Below, piece after piece: positions 1 through 10,192 of a stretch of DNA of 64,000 nt (position 1 is its first letter; each line of letters begins with the position of its first letter). Source of the DNA: Gavia stellata (lineage: Eukaryota; Chordata; Aves; Gaviiformes; Gaviidae); the NCBI RefSeq assembly GCF_030936135.1, contig NC_082596.1, positions 474,605 through 538,604 of the forward strand. Reading direction: 5' to 3'. The position numbers and the translations under genes were made by a program. The notes under the pieces are model-generated. The model made no database searches and was not told where the DNA came from. It worked only from the letters and a program-made list of their open reading frames with translations.

Positions 1-1319
1 TCCACAGATGGAGATGACCAAGGTGGACGGCATAGTAGCTGGCAGTGGGGAGATGTGTTCACCGTCTTTTCCAACTCAAGGATTGAGGGTTATTGCAGAA
101 TCCAGCATGAGGCCAGTTCAGGTTGAAGGAAGGAATTCTGCATACTCTGGGTAGCTGAGCTGAGGAACTCCCTGCTGCAGGATGTTCCGGGTGCTAAAAT
201 TTCTATGGATTCAAAAAGCATTTGGAGTAAGCCATGGAGGAAAACCCATTGAGGGCTACTAAAAAACAAGACAGACGGTTGTTTCAGTAGCTCCCAGCGA
301 CACAAACCCCTGGGGCCAGTGAGGACATACCAGAGAAGTGCTGGTATATGCTTGCCTTGTTCTCACACTGCTTCCTACACACTTGCTGTTGGCTGGTGCC
401 AGGTTACAGAGTTGGACAGGCCATGCAGATGCAGCCCCCCCACCTCCCCCCCCACCCCCCCATGTTCTTGCTTCTTGTAGGGAATTGGCACCAGCTTGTG
501 CCACTGGCTCTGGGGTGGAGACGGAGGGTCCTGGATTGTGTAGGCAAGCAGAGGACAGTGGGCAGGAGGATTCAAGCAGCCAGGGTGGTGAGGCTTCTGA
601 AAGGAGTCAGTGCCAGCTCCAGCCTGCCTCGCGATCCGAGGCTGGGAGGGTTCCAGATGGCTCCCCAGGACTCAGATTGCACTCCCACAGGAAGTGCTGA
701 ATTTCCAAAAAAGAAGCTGAAAGAAAACAGGACATCGTGTAAGGGAAAAGCTGCATACATTTGCATAGTTACAAGCTGGTTGCATAACTGAATGCGTCTG
801 AATAGTATCTGAATACTCTTTGGAGGCATGGGGGCAACAGGGGAAAAGAAAGGGTCAGGCAGTCTGAGCGTCTGCTGCCCAGTCCCCGCGGGAACATCGC
901 ACCATAGTGGATGTGCCGGGTAACTTCCCAGTTTCATGGGAGAAGACTGGGGTTGAGAGCATAAGCCCGGGGACCTAACCTGCTGGAAAAGGAAGGAGAA
1001 ACCAGCAAACCCATCGCTGTGCCCACAGGCCAGGCGAAGCAACAGCTACGAGGGGGGAAGCAGGCAGACTGCCCACAGCACAGCAGCTTTTCCTGCTGAG
1101 TGATGGTGTTCCCCACCCATGGGCACCACAGACCTCCATGACAGTGCCCTCAAGTGTGGGACATAGAGCCAGCCAGGCCCATGACCCCAGCTGGAGCACA
1201 TCAACCCACCCAAAAAAAGCAAATGTCGTTGGCAGGGTGCTCCTGGGTTGGCTTGCCTGCTCCCTGCTAGGCAGCAGCTTCCCCTAGAAATCTTTCTGCA
1301 AAATGGGCAGGCTCCCTAT

Positions 1320-2065
1320 ACCACTGCTCTGGGAGCTCGTTCCAGTCTGCCTCCTCCAGCAGCTAGAAACGTCCTCCTAGTTTTCAGCCAGCTCGGACCA
1401 ACTTCCTCTCATGCAAACCCCATCCATCAGTTTAAGCAGCTCTCCTCCTGCTCCAGTGTTTTTCACTGATAAAGCTACCCTGGGCAATCTTATCTCCCCT
1501 CAATGTCTGTTTTGACAAGCTAGCAAGCTGGGCTGCTCTCATCTCCTCTCTGCATTCCCTCAGTCATCTCAGTTGCTCTTCTCTGCACCTTTTCTACAAT
1601 GAATTCGTGGTTTTTAGCACGGCTGGTGCATGGTCTGTAAATAATGTTCTGTACAACAACTCTGGCACTATCTACATCTTCTGGAAACACATCCCAACAA
1701 AGTTAAGAATGCACCATGTCTTCGTGGCTGCATTACATGGCAGCCTACATTCATCCTGAGGGTGCTGAGCGCATGCAGGCCTTTTCCTTTTTAATCACTT
1801 CCAAATCAGGGGCCTAATTTATGGCAAAAATGTTTGCTGAGTGACTCCAGGGCATGACTTTGCATTTTGTACCATTCAATTTCCTAGCGTGACTATTAGT
1901 TCAGCCTTCAATGTCACACATTGCCCCTGAACGCTACTCCAGCCCTCTGCTCCATTTCACTACCTCACCTGTTAGCTAAGCTCACTGACCTGCACCTGAT
2001 GTTTTATGACAAAGTCGTTGATAAAAATATTAAATTAATTTTGCTCTTAGAGCCCGTATTCTCAC
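1320..2065 (-). repeat. Old CR1-type LINE remnant (minus strand)
   Basis: The reverse complement near 2012-2038 reads F-N-I-F-I-N-D, the degraded reverse-transcriptase motif that follows GVPQGS..GP in CR1. The part near 1560-1600 resembles the usual minus-strand CR1 text (TTGCTCTTCTCTGCACCTTT). The copy is heavily diverged and full of stops. Its boundaries are approximate. Confidence 0.55.
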
Positions 2066-4540
2066 TTACAATTCCCCTTTCAGCACAATCCAGTCTCCTG
2101 GTGGCAGACAGGACATGGAATGTGGCTACCTCTATGCCACAGCAGGGCTCCCGCAGGAAACAGAAGTTACTTTTTTGTCTTCACGGCAGTTGTGATCGGC
2201 TGTTGTGTGCAATTGTCTTGGGTTTGTCTGAACAGCACAAAAAGGGGGGGGGTTTAGCAACAGACCTCGAGGGTGTCTCCACTAACTTTTTTACCCAAAC
2301 CCCAAAGATGACAGCTAACATGATCTTTATGCTTAGCTGAAAGTCTGTTAGTTTCTCCTAATGCAAGTTTTTAACTCAAAGAGAAAAAGGAACAAAAGAT
2401 ATTGTTATGATGAAAGCCTTGCTTAATTTTCCCCTTAACAGATTCTACTTTTTTTCTTAATAAAAGGTCAAAAAAGTGTTTAAAGGCTCATAGAACAGGG
2501 AACTCCTCAGCGATAATGTGGTAGCCCAAGCTACGCTTAACTCCTTACTGGTCTAACAGCACAGATAGGGTTATTTGCCCCAAAGCCCTCCGGGCTGGAG
2601 CCACCCAGGCGGCAGCAGGCACCCTTCCTCCTCGCTGCAGGGGTGCATGTGGGCAGGGTGGGGAGAGATTCAAACTGGCTGCAGGGCCCCAGCAGCTGAA
2701 GCGTTTCATTGCACCGTTCACATTGCCTACACACCTCAGTGCTGCGCAGCCACTGAAACGGCCTGTCCCTGCTCGCCTGCATCTGCCAGCGTCTTCCAGG
2801 GCCAGCATCTGAGAGCAGGGGCAGGGGAAGAGCCTGGAGCCGGCCAGCTCTGCCCAGGGACAAGGGGCTCCTTCAGGAGGTTCTGGGGAGGCCGCGTGTC
2901 CCGGGGAGCTGCAGGGCTGCAGAGGGAGGCAAAGCGGGAAGGGACCTAAAGGAACTGGCTGAGATTTACAAAAGGAAACCACGGACTGAGGAGCAGGAAA
3001 TACCCCGGCAGCCGAACACAGGAGGCCGGGACGTGGAAACATGGGTCAGGGGCCACCTCAGCCACGCACAGCACAGGGTGTGCTGCTACGCTGAACACAC
3101 TGTCCTCCGCTGAGAGCACTACCTACAGCCAGGCTTCCCTCTTTGCAAAAGAGACCAGGAGTCAGGAAACTCTGACCAAGTCCCCTGCCAGGGCTGCGGA
3201 GCAGCACTGAGCCCTTCCAGCTGCCTGCAGGAGCCTGCCAAGAAAGGGAGAGCAGGCAATGAGGTCTGACACAAACCAGGCGCCCTTTGTGCATGACCAA
3301 CTACAAGCAACGAACAAAATAAAATCAGCCTTCTCTGGTGGGAGTACCAGTCAGAGCAGCAGCCTCACCCACTCTTGACAGCCGGCTCTTGCAGGGCAAT
3401 TACTGATAGCGCTGCCAGGGCTTTGACCCCCACCTCCCTCTGTCATCCCCGCCCTTGACCCTGCTCCCCTTCACCCCTCGCTGCCCCTCTGTGCCACAGC
3501 TCCGGGCTCCCTCCCTCCACCCCTCTGGTCAGACAGGGATGCCTTCCTCCCTCCCAGCAATGCCCCTCTGCCTCTGACCAACGGGTGCAGCTCCTCCATC
3601 ACCCAGAGCCTGTCCTGCAGCCCATGGCCGTGCTCTCACATCTGCAGATGGTCACACAGCCACTGCCCCCATCCACTGCAAGCAGCCTCTCCCTCTGCTT
3701 TGCCCTGCACATCAGCCTGGCTGCTCTCCCCTGCATCCCCCTGATCCCTCGCAGACAGATGAGCCGTCCCAAGCAGATTCACACCATCCCATTTTTAGCA
3801 TTGAGCTGTGACCAGTTACAGCAAATGCCTTCATCCCAACACACACCCACACACCCTCTTCCTGTGGTCAGCTTCACCTCTGTTTATGCAGTGCACTGTT
3901 ACACACGCTGGCTTTCTTTCCACTTATGGAGGCACTTATGGAAGAACTGGATACGCGTTTCCTGCACTGTGTGGGAGCTGCCAGTGGGAACACAGGCAGA
4001 GCCCGAATGATCAGAGCTTAGACAGTATAGAAGTCTGCAGCCCCTCACCAAGCTCTCTGGCCTGACCGTTGCCCTGAGATGTTTGCAGAAGTATGCACCA
4101 TCCCAGGGGTGACGGTGGAGATGCTTTCAGCAGTAATAGCTGTAAGAAGTAGTTTCAGGAAACTGCTCTGCCTTCTTCCCAGGGGAGCTCTGATCCTGCG
4201 GCATTAAATGCATGCTGGCCTGCCCTCATGTGAATTCACACATCTGAATTACATGCTGACACCAGCAGGTTACACACTGGTGTAAGTCATGTGCTTGTGA
4301 AGGACGTTTGGGGGGAGCTGCGGAACACGGGAGGTTAGAGCCTGATGTAGTAACTCAGTAAACACAAATAGATTCCTGAGAAGCTATGTGCTGGCCACAT
4401 GTTTGCCCTGCAGAAACCACTAACAAATGTGCTGAAAGAAGACAAAGCAGCAGGGAAGATGTTTGTCGGCTTCACAGAGTCAGTCTGGCACCTAGACTGA
4501 ACCTTAAACCGTAACAAAGTGCAAGTTGTGCAAAAACATG

Positions 4541-4548
4541 TGACGTCA
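4541..4548. promoter_or_regulatory. Palindromic CRE (TGACGTCA)
   Basis: This is a perfect TGACGTCA, the full CREB/ATF recognition site. About 30 bases downstream, near 4576-4586, lies a TATA-like GATAAAAATAG. The pair could mark a distal promoter or enhancer in the intergenic region, but no transcript can be tied to it from sequence alone, and an 8-mer can occur by chance. Confidence 0.35.
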
Positions 4549-5394
4549 TTACATCCCAGCCCTATCCATCAAATGCGGATAAAAATAGATGGCAAGCCAA
4601 GAGGGGCCTCCTAGCAGGGAGGGGAGGAAGGGAGACAGGGAGCTTCATCCCAGACCTCGGTACCATAAACACCAGCACTCCCCTGGCCCAGGAGCAGGCT
4701 TGCTGGGCAGCACAATGTGGGTGCCCTGCTCCTGCAGGAAGGGATGGTCCCAGCTGCACGGCATCACCTGGGCTTTCCTGCAAAACCAAGATCCTGCAGA
4801 GCATTCTGGAAGGGAATAAAAGCAAACTAACCCTGAAAGGGATTCAAAAATCCCCTCAGACTCCAGTAATTTAAAGTCAGAGCACACTCAAAATGATACA
4901 TACCTGGTACCCGCATTAAATAAAACAAGGAGCTCCTGGCTAGCTGCACGTCACTGCAAGACAAACCCCTCAGGACTGCCACGCTGTAAAGCAGCTTTCA
5001 GATCCTCTGCACTCCTCCAGTCATACCGTGGCTAAAAGCGTGGCAGTGCCGTTCAAGCCACAGTCCTTGAGGTAGCAGTGCCCAGTTCACCTGGTGAAAC
5101 TGGATGAGACCAGAAAGGAGCCCAGTTCCCCATCTCCAAGTGCCCCCTTACCCAGGGACTGCTGAGCAGAACTGGTCTGTTCGCCCTTCCAGACAGTGGA
5201 AAATGAGAACTCACCCCGAGCGGCAGATCCTTCCTGCCTCACCTCCCGTGTGCAGGAATCCTGAATGGAAACCAAAGCCTGTACCTTTAGACCCGTTATC
5301 TCACTGCCTGAGATCCCTAACCTCCTTAGCCATGAGCCCCAGCCCAAACGGAGGCACTCCAGAAGTGTTCCTTGGCTCAGGACAGCCAAAGAGG

Positions 5395-5682
5395 AGTTCA
5401 ATATTAGGAAAAAGTTCTTTACTGAGAGAGTAGTGAAACATTGGAATAGGCTGCCCAGGGAGGTGGTAGAGTCACCCTCCCTGGAGATATTCAAGGAGGA
5501 TGTGGATGTGGCATTGTGGGATGTAGCTTGATGGACATGGTGCTGTGTGGTGTTGGGTGGGTTGTGGCTTGTTGTTGTTGTGTGGTGGGTTTGGTGGTTT
5601 TTTTTTTTTTTTTTCCCCAGGTTGGACTTGATGATCTTACAGGTCTTTTCCAACCGTAGTGATTCTGTGATTCTGTGTGATT
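5395..5682 (+). repeat. CR1 LINE 3' end, young subfamily with T-tract
   Basis: This is a 5'-truncated CR1 copy. It keeps the last codons of ORF2 ([17 protein letters not shown] near 5415-5465), the TAG/TGA-rich terminus, a GT-rich linker with a run of about 16 T near 5600-5616, and the 3' tail GATTCTGTGATTCTGTG. It is very similar to the end of the copy at 23.7-24.8 kb, including GATCTTACAGGTCTTTTCC, so both belong to one recent subfamily. Confidence 0.9.
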
Positions 5683-6573
5683 CAAGGAAAGAGGTGTTAA
5701 AGGCAGCAGCAAGCCACATGAGCTGTCCTGCCAGCGGCACTCCCTCCGTGGCAGAGGACCAGCCTGAGAGAGACCTGGCAGATGGACAGGACAAAGACTG
5801 TGACAAAAGGTCTCTGCAGCCTGCCATACACCCGGGGATCCCCAATGGAAACTGCCTCTTAGGGGCTGGTGAAGGAGACGGCAGCCAGCTCTTGGGGCAG
5901 GAGAAGAGCAGGGCTATGCTGCAGAGCACCTGGCTCCAGGCAGGTGGAGAGCTGGGCTCCAAATGCACGCCCAGAGCAGAGCCCTGCCTGGTCTGGTGGA
6001 GATGAGGGCCTCTGCGTTACACTTCAACAGCATCCCAAGGGCAGTGCTGGGCAGCAGAAACCCAGGTCCGGGCCCCTGCTTTACCACAGCCTGCTTGTCT
6101 GAGCCTGAGCGGGACAGCAGAGCTCTGTTCTCACTGCAGAAAAGATGAATTACGGGCACAAGCCTGCCGTTTCCTGGGCACAGGCAGGCTGCGAGGTGCA
6201 GCACCCTGTTGTGTTGAATCTCCCCAGGACAGCTGCCTTGGGGAAGGGGTCTGAGCGCAATGCAGGGTGTCTGCCCTGCCCTGCCCGCTGGTGAGCGTCA
6301 GACTTCACAGCTAAACGGCTAACAGCTTGAACCCTGGAGCACAGCTGAAGGCAGACAGCTGTTTCAGGAGGTCACATTCAGTACCGAAGCGTGGAGGCCA
6401 CCAGGACGGACCGGGTTTCTCCTGCTTTTCGGCTGTGTGACAGTCAGGACAACCAGCAAATGAAAGACCATATGACTTATGCCTGAAAATGGACAGGCAA
6501 GACAAATACGCTCTACTATGTATTATCCAGTAAAGAAAAAGGAAGTCATAGAAGGAGGATAAAGAAGTTTACT

Positions 6574-6842
6574 CTGACAGGACAAGAGGAAATGGCCTCA
6601 AGTTGCTCCAGGGAAGGTTTAGATTGGATATTAGGAAAAATTTCTTCACCAAAAGGGTTGACAGGCATTGGAACAGGCTGCCCAGGGAGGTGGAGTCACC
6701 ATCCCTGGAGGTATTTAAAAGATGTGTAGACATGGTGTTTAGGGACATGGTTCAGTGGTGGACTGGGCAGTGTTGGGTTAACAGTTGGACTCGATGATCT
6801 TAAAGGCCTTTTCCAACCTAAATGATTCTATGATTCTATGTG
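6574..6842 (+). repeat. CR1 LINE 3' end
   Basis: This 5'-truncated CR1 starts within the motif GACAAGAGGAAATGGC and ends in ATGATTCTATGATTCTATG. The coding remnant reads [17 protein letters not shown]. It lacks the T-tract of the 5.4 kb and 24 kb copies and has AAAGGCC in place of ACAGGTC, so it belongs to a different subfamily. Confidence 0.9.
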
Positions 6843-7479
6843 GATGAGGCATTGAGGATGACGGGGTGAGGAAAGAGGTAGTGGGATATTGGGGCATTGT
6901 CTGGATGGGGATGAGGGGGCAGTGATGATACAGAGGACGATCACTGCTGTGGGGACATCCACTGATCCTGCATCACGTCTGCCTCCTGTCATTCCCATAA
7001 CGTGTCCAAAGAAGTCAAGGGTATCCGACGCTGAGAACACTGCACTCAAAGTGACTGAGTTTGAACAGAGAGATCTAGGACCTAACCAATTCATGCTGCT
7101 GGATGCAATTTATATACCTCAAAGGACCTTAAAGATTTGTGTATGAGCTGCCTATGCACAGCGTGTGGCCGATCCAGGGACACCGCAACATCCAGCTAAG
7201 CACATGTCCAGCACATGTGAAATGAAAACAGCAGAGGTCCACAAAGAACATGCGAAGGCCAAAAGTGTTTCCTCCCCAGAAAGCATGGAGCAGCAGGCAG
7301 CATGAGAGCAACTCCTCTGGGTCAGATCTAAGCCCTGCATGTCCCTGCATCCTATTTTTGCAAGTTGCTAATAGCGGATCCCAAGAGGAAGAGCACAGGA
7401 ACCAGAGCAGGGACCGAGCAATATTTCATCTGTTGCAGACTCACAGCTTCTGACAATCTGCAGTTTAGAGCCCTCTTGA

Positions 7480-8170
7480 GCCAGAGGCTACATCTGCGTC
7501 TCCGTGTTTAATAGCCCTCAATCAATTTTTCTCCCACAAATTTGCCTAATGGCTTTTAAAATCCTTTTCTACTTTGGCTGCTGTAAACACCCTATGGCAA
7601 TGAATTCCACAATGTGTCACCCATGAACGTTTTACCCCAAGAAACACTCAGTAAAAAATTACTCCCATTCATGTGTTTTACAGCTCTTGCCTAGCCTTTT
7701 CATCAGGCATCCCAACTACCGTTCCGTGTGAAATGATGAATAACCGTTCCTACATGCACTCTCTCGATGCCGTTCATGGTGCTCTTAGTCTGCATATCCC
7801 CGGCTCAGCTGTTGCACTCCAAGCTGAGTAGTTAGTTTCATGTGAAAGCTTGCCCACACTTTTGATACCCCTTCCTGTGTCACAAAAGTCTCTGCAGCTC
7901 TTCACAGCCAGCTTTAGAGCTGACTGTCCTGAATAGTTTGGTGTCATCAGCAAACTCTGCCAACTCATTGTTCATCCCTTTTCTGGATTGTTTATGAACG
8001 TGTTGAAAAGCAGTGCCTGGTACCGAGCCTGCCTTAGGTACCACAGGACATTCTCTGGCCATTTGACATTTGCATTCCTCCAAACCTCGTGGGCAAATAT
8101 CACAGCCTGGCAATTTGTCACCATTCATATTATTGATTCGTTATATAATCTGTTCTTTTGTCACCTCATT
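7480..8170 (-). repeat. Old CR1 LINE remnant with FADDTK box
   Basis: On the minus strand a fragment near 7900-7985 translates as ELAEFADDTKLF, the reverse-transcriptase active-site motif (F-A-D-D) of CR1 ORF2. Downstream of it lies EELQRL, the usual next element. The rest is diverged and stop-ridden. The sequence at 7500-7640 looks like the 3' part of the same old insertion. Boundaries are approximate. Confidence 0.75.
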
Positions 8171-10015
8171 TGGAGACAATCCCTCTGACTGTCCTGTAAA
8201 GAAAGGCTTCCTACAGAATAAATGCCACAGCAGAGAATGAACTTTCCTTTCTTACTATGGTCCTGTCTCTCCAGTGACCCCCATTTAGACCCTCATCATC
8301 CTTGGGCTCTGTGTATCTTCTGCTCAGGTTCTTGTCTTCAGTGGTTTTGAGCACTGCTTTTTACCTTTTGGACAGTTACTTGTCAAAATCTCTTCTGGTG
8401 TACATTTGGCCCATCTTCCTCGATTGGACAGAGCTTTTACTTGCAGGGGTTGTCTGTTAAAACTGACAGATCACCCCCGGTACAGGCTATCCCCCCATCA
8501 GGTACAGCTAAACTGGCGGACAGTTGGCAGAGCTGCAACAGGGAACCAGAGTCTGCAGAAGATGGGAGGCTGTCACAGGAGTGCCACGGGGGCTTGTGGG
8601 GACACAGGCAGGCAGGAAAGGCGCCTGAGGTGTGCTGTGTATTTTGTGTTTGATTCCAACCTTTTTATTCCTTGCCCTTGTACTTATTCCCAGCTGAACT
8701 TTTGCCTTCCACTTTGATAAGAACCAGTGGTTTACTTTCCTACAAGTCCTGTCTGGTAGGCACAGGACAAGGTCACCGTGGGCGCTCGTGGCATCTGGCT
8801 TACGGACTGGCAGCAGGATGGTGTAACGGGTGTGTGTGCCTGGGGGTGGCCATGGCACGGGATGTGCTTTCATGGACGTGCTGGTGACAGGGTCTGCCAG
8901 GGTCAGCACAGGGCTCACACTGACAGCCAGCAGCCTTCCAGCAGGGATTTATCCAGGTGGGATCAGATGAGGGCATGTGACTGGGAGCTGGCAGCAGCAG
9001 CTCAAGCTGTCAGAGCACCCACGGCGGTGCCACAGGGCTGTAGCTGGTGGCACCAGTTACCCTGGTGCCACTGTCAGAGCAGCCCAGTCAGCTGCCAGGC
9101 AGGACGTGGTGGTGGCCCCTGCAAGGAAACGCCTCCTGTTCATTTATACTGTGTTTCAGGGAATGGGATTTTGTGTACGATATCTGGTGTGCACCATCGG
9201 TGCCTCCTCATCCAATAGCCACCCTCACCGTGGCCCCTCTCGGTTAACCACACGGGCTAAAAGCAGTAATGGTCTGGAGGGAGAGAATGTCTCCCAAAAG
9301 AGCAAGCAGGCACCGGTGCTCACACGGAAGCAGGGTGGAACAAATAATGAACATGCTAAAAGAAACCGGAGACAGCCAGAAAGAGAAGAAAAACATCCAA
9401 CGAGCCAGAAACTTTCCGGAGGAATGAAAACATCTGTAAGACTTCTTGCTCTGCTCAGAGCTGGTGAAGCGGTTTCTGGGGGCACGTGCCTGGGCGGGCA
9501 CGGGAGCCCACCCAGCCGCTCCCGCCTGCAGGGCAGCCCCCCAACACCCAGCACGGAGCGGCGGCTGCTCAGGGAAGATGGCGAGGCGGCAACGTTCAGG
9601 CACTACGGGAGTAAAGGGAAGGGCTGCTGCGAGGGCCGGGGGGACACGGAGGCCCTGCCGAGAGGGGACTGGATGCCTGGACGGAGGCTGGGGAGGGACA
9701 GGGCCAGCCGGCGGGTGGGACAGGCACTGAGACGGCTGGGTCAGGCCCGGGAACGGGGGCTCCGAGGCGGGTGGGACAAGCCCCGCGGGCAGCAGCGGCG
9801 GATGCGGGGCCGGGTCCTGCGGGGCCGGTCCCGGCGGCGGGGCGGGGCGGCCGGGAGCAGCGGGGCGGCCGCGGGGCGGGGCGCGGTGTCCCGGCGGCGC
9901 ATCCCCGGGCCGGGGGTGCGCGGGGCCCCTCCCGGCGGGGCGGGCCGTGCGCGGCCGCACGTCCGGAGCGGGGCGGGCTGAGCCCGGGCCGGCCCCGTGC
10001 GGCGCTGTGAGCCCG

Positions 10016-10075
10016 CGGCTCGGCGCGGCTCGGCGCGGCTCGGCTCGGCTCGGCTCGGCTCGGCGCGGCGCGGGG
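10016..10075 (+). repeat. (CGGCT/CGGCG)n pentamer tract in the 5' UTR
   Basis: Roughly a dozen copies of the pentamer CGGCT or CGGCG run up to the start codon. The tract lies in the likely NRBP2 5' UTR, so length variation would alter the leader and could affect translation. It contains no ATG, so it introduces no upstream start. Confidence 0.8.
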
Positions 10076-10192
10076 ATGGCGGTGCCGGAGCCGGACGCGC
10101 GGCTGGCGCAGGAGAAGGAGGAGGAGAGCGAGGAGGAGAGCGAGATCCTGGAGGAGAGCCCCTGCGGGCGCTGGCAGAAGCGCCGCGAGCAG
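10076..10192 (+). CDS. NRBP2: NRBP2 coding exon 1
   Basis: Encodes residues 1-39, ending GRWQKRREQ. The donor is CAG|GTGGGC, phase 0. The acidic Glu/Ser run [13 protein letters not shown] sits here. The exon is followed by a 15.1 kb intron. Confidence 0.95.

Larger units (their letters stand above)
1..9480. other. Upstream intergenic region with CR1 remnants
   Basis: No exon or gene is recognisable here. The reading frames present are short or compositionally driven and resemble no family I know. The region holds a C-rich low-complexity tract near 432-465, a pyrimidine-rich stretch near 3420-3600, two old minus-strand CR1 remnants and two plus-strand CR1 3' ends, which are listed separately. 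In human the next gene upstream of NRBP2 is, from memory, EPPK1; nothing resembling its plakin repeats is seen, so the upstream gene lies beyond the left edge. Confidence 0.6.

Noticed and set aside
8977-9981. 334-codon plus-strand frame just upstream of NRBP2
   Set aside because: It merges ordinary intergenic sequence with CpG-island sequence, resembles no family, and has no splice or promoter support.
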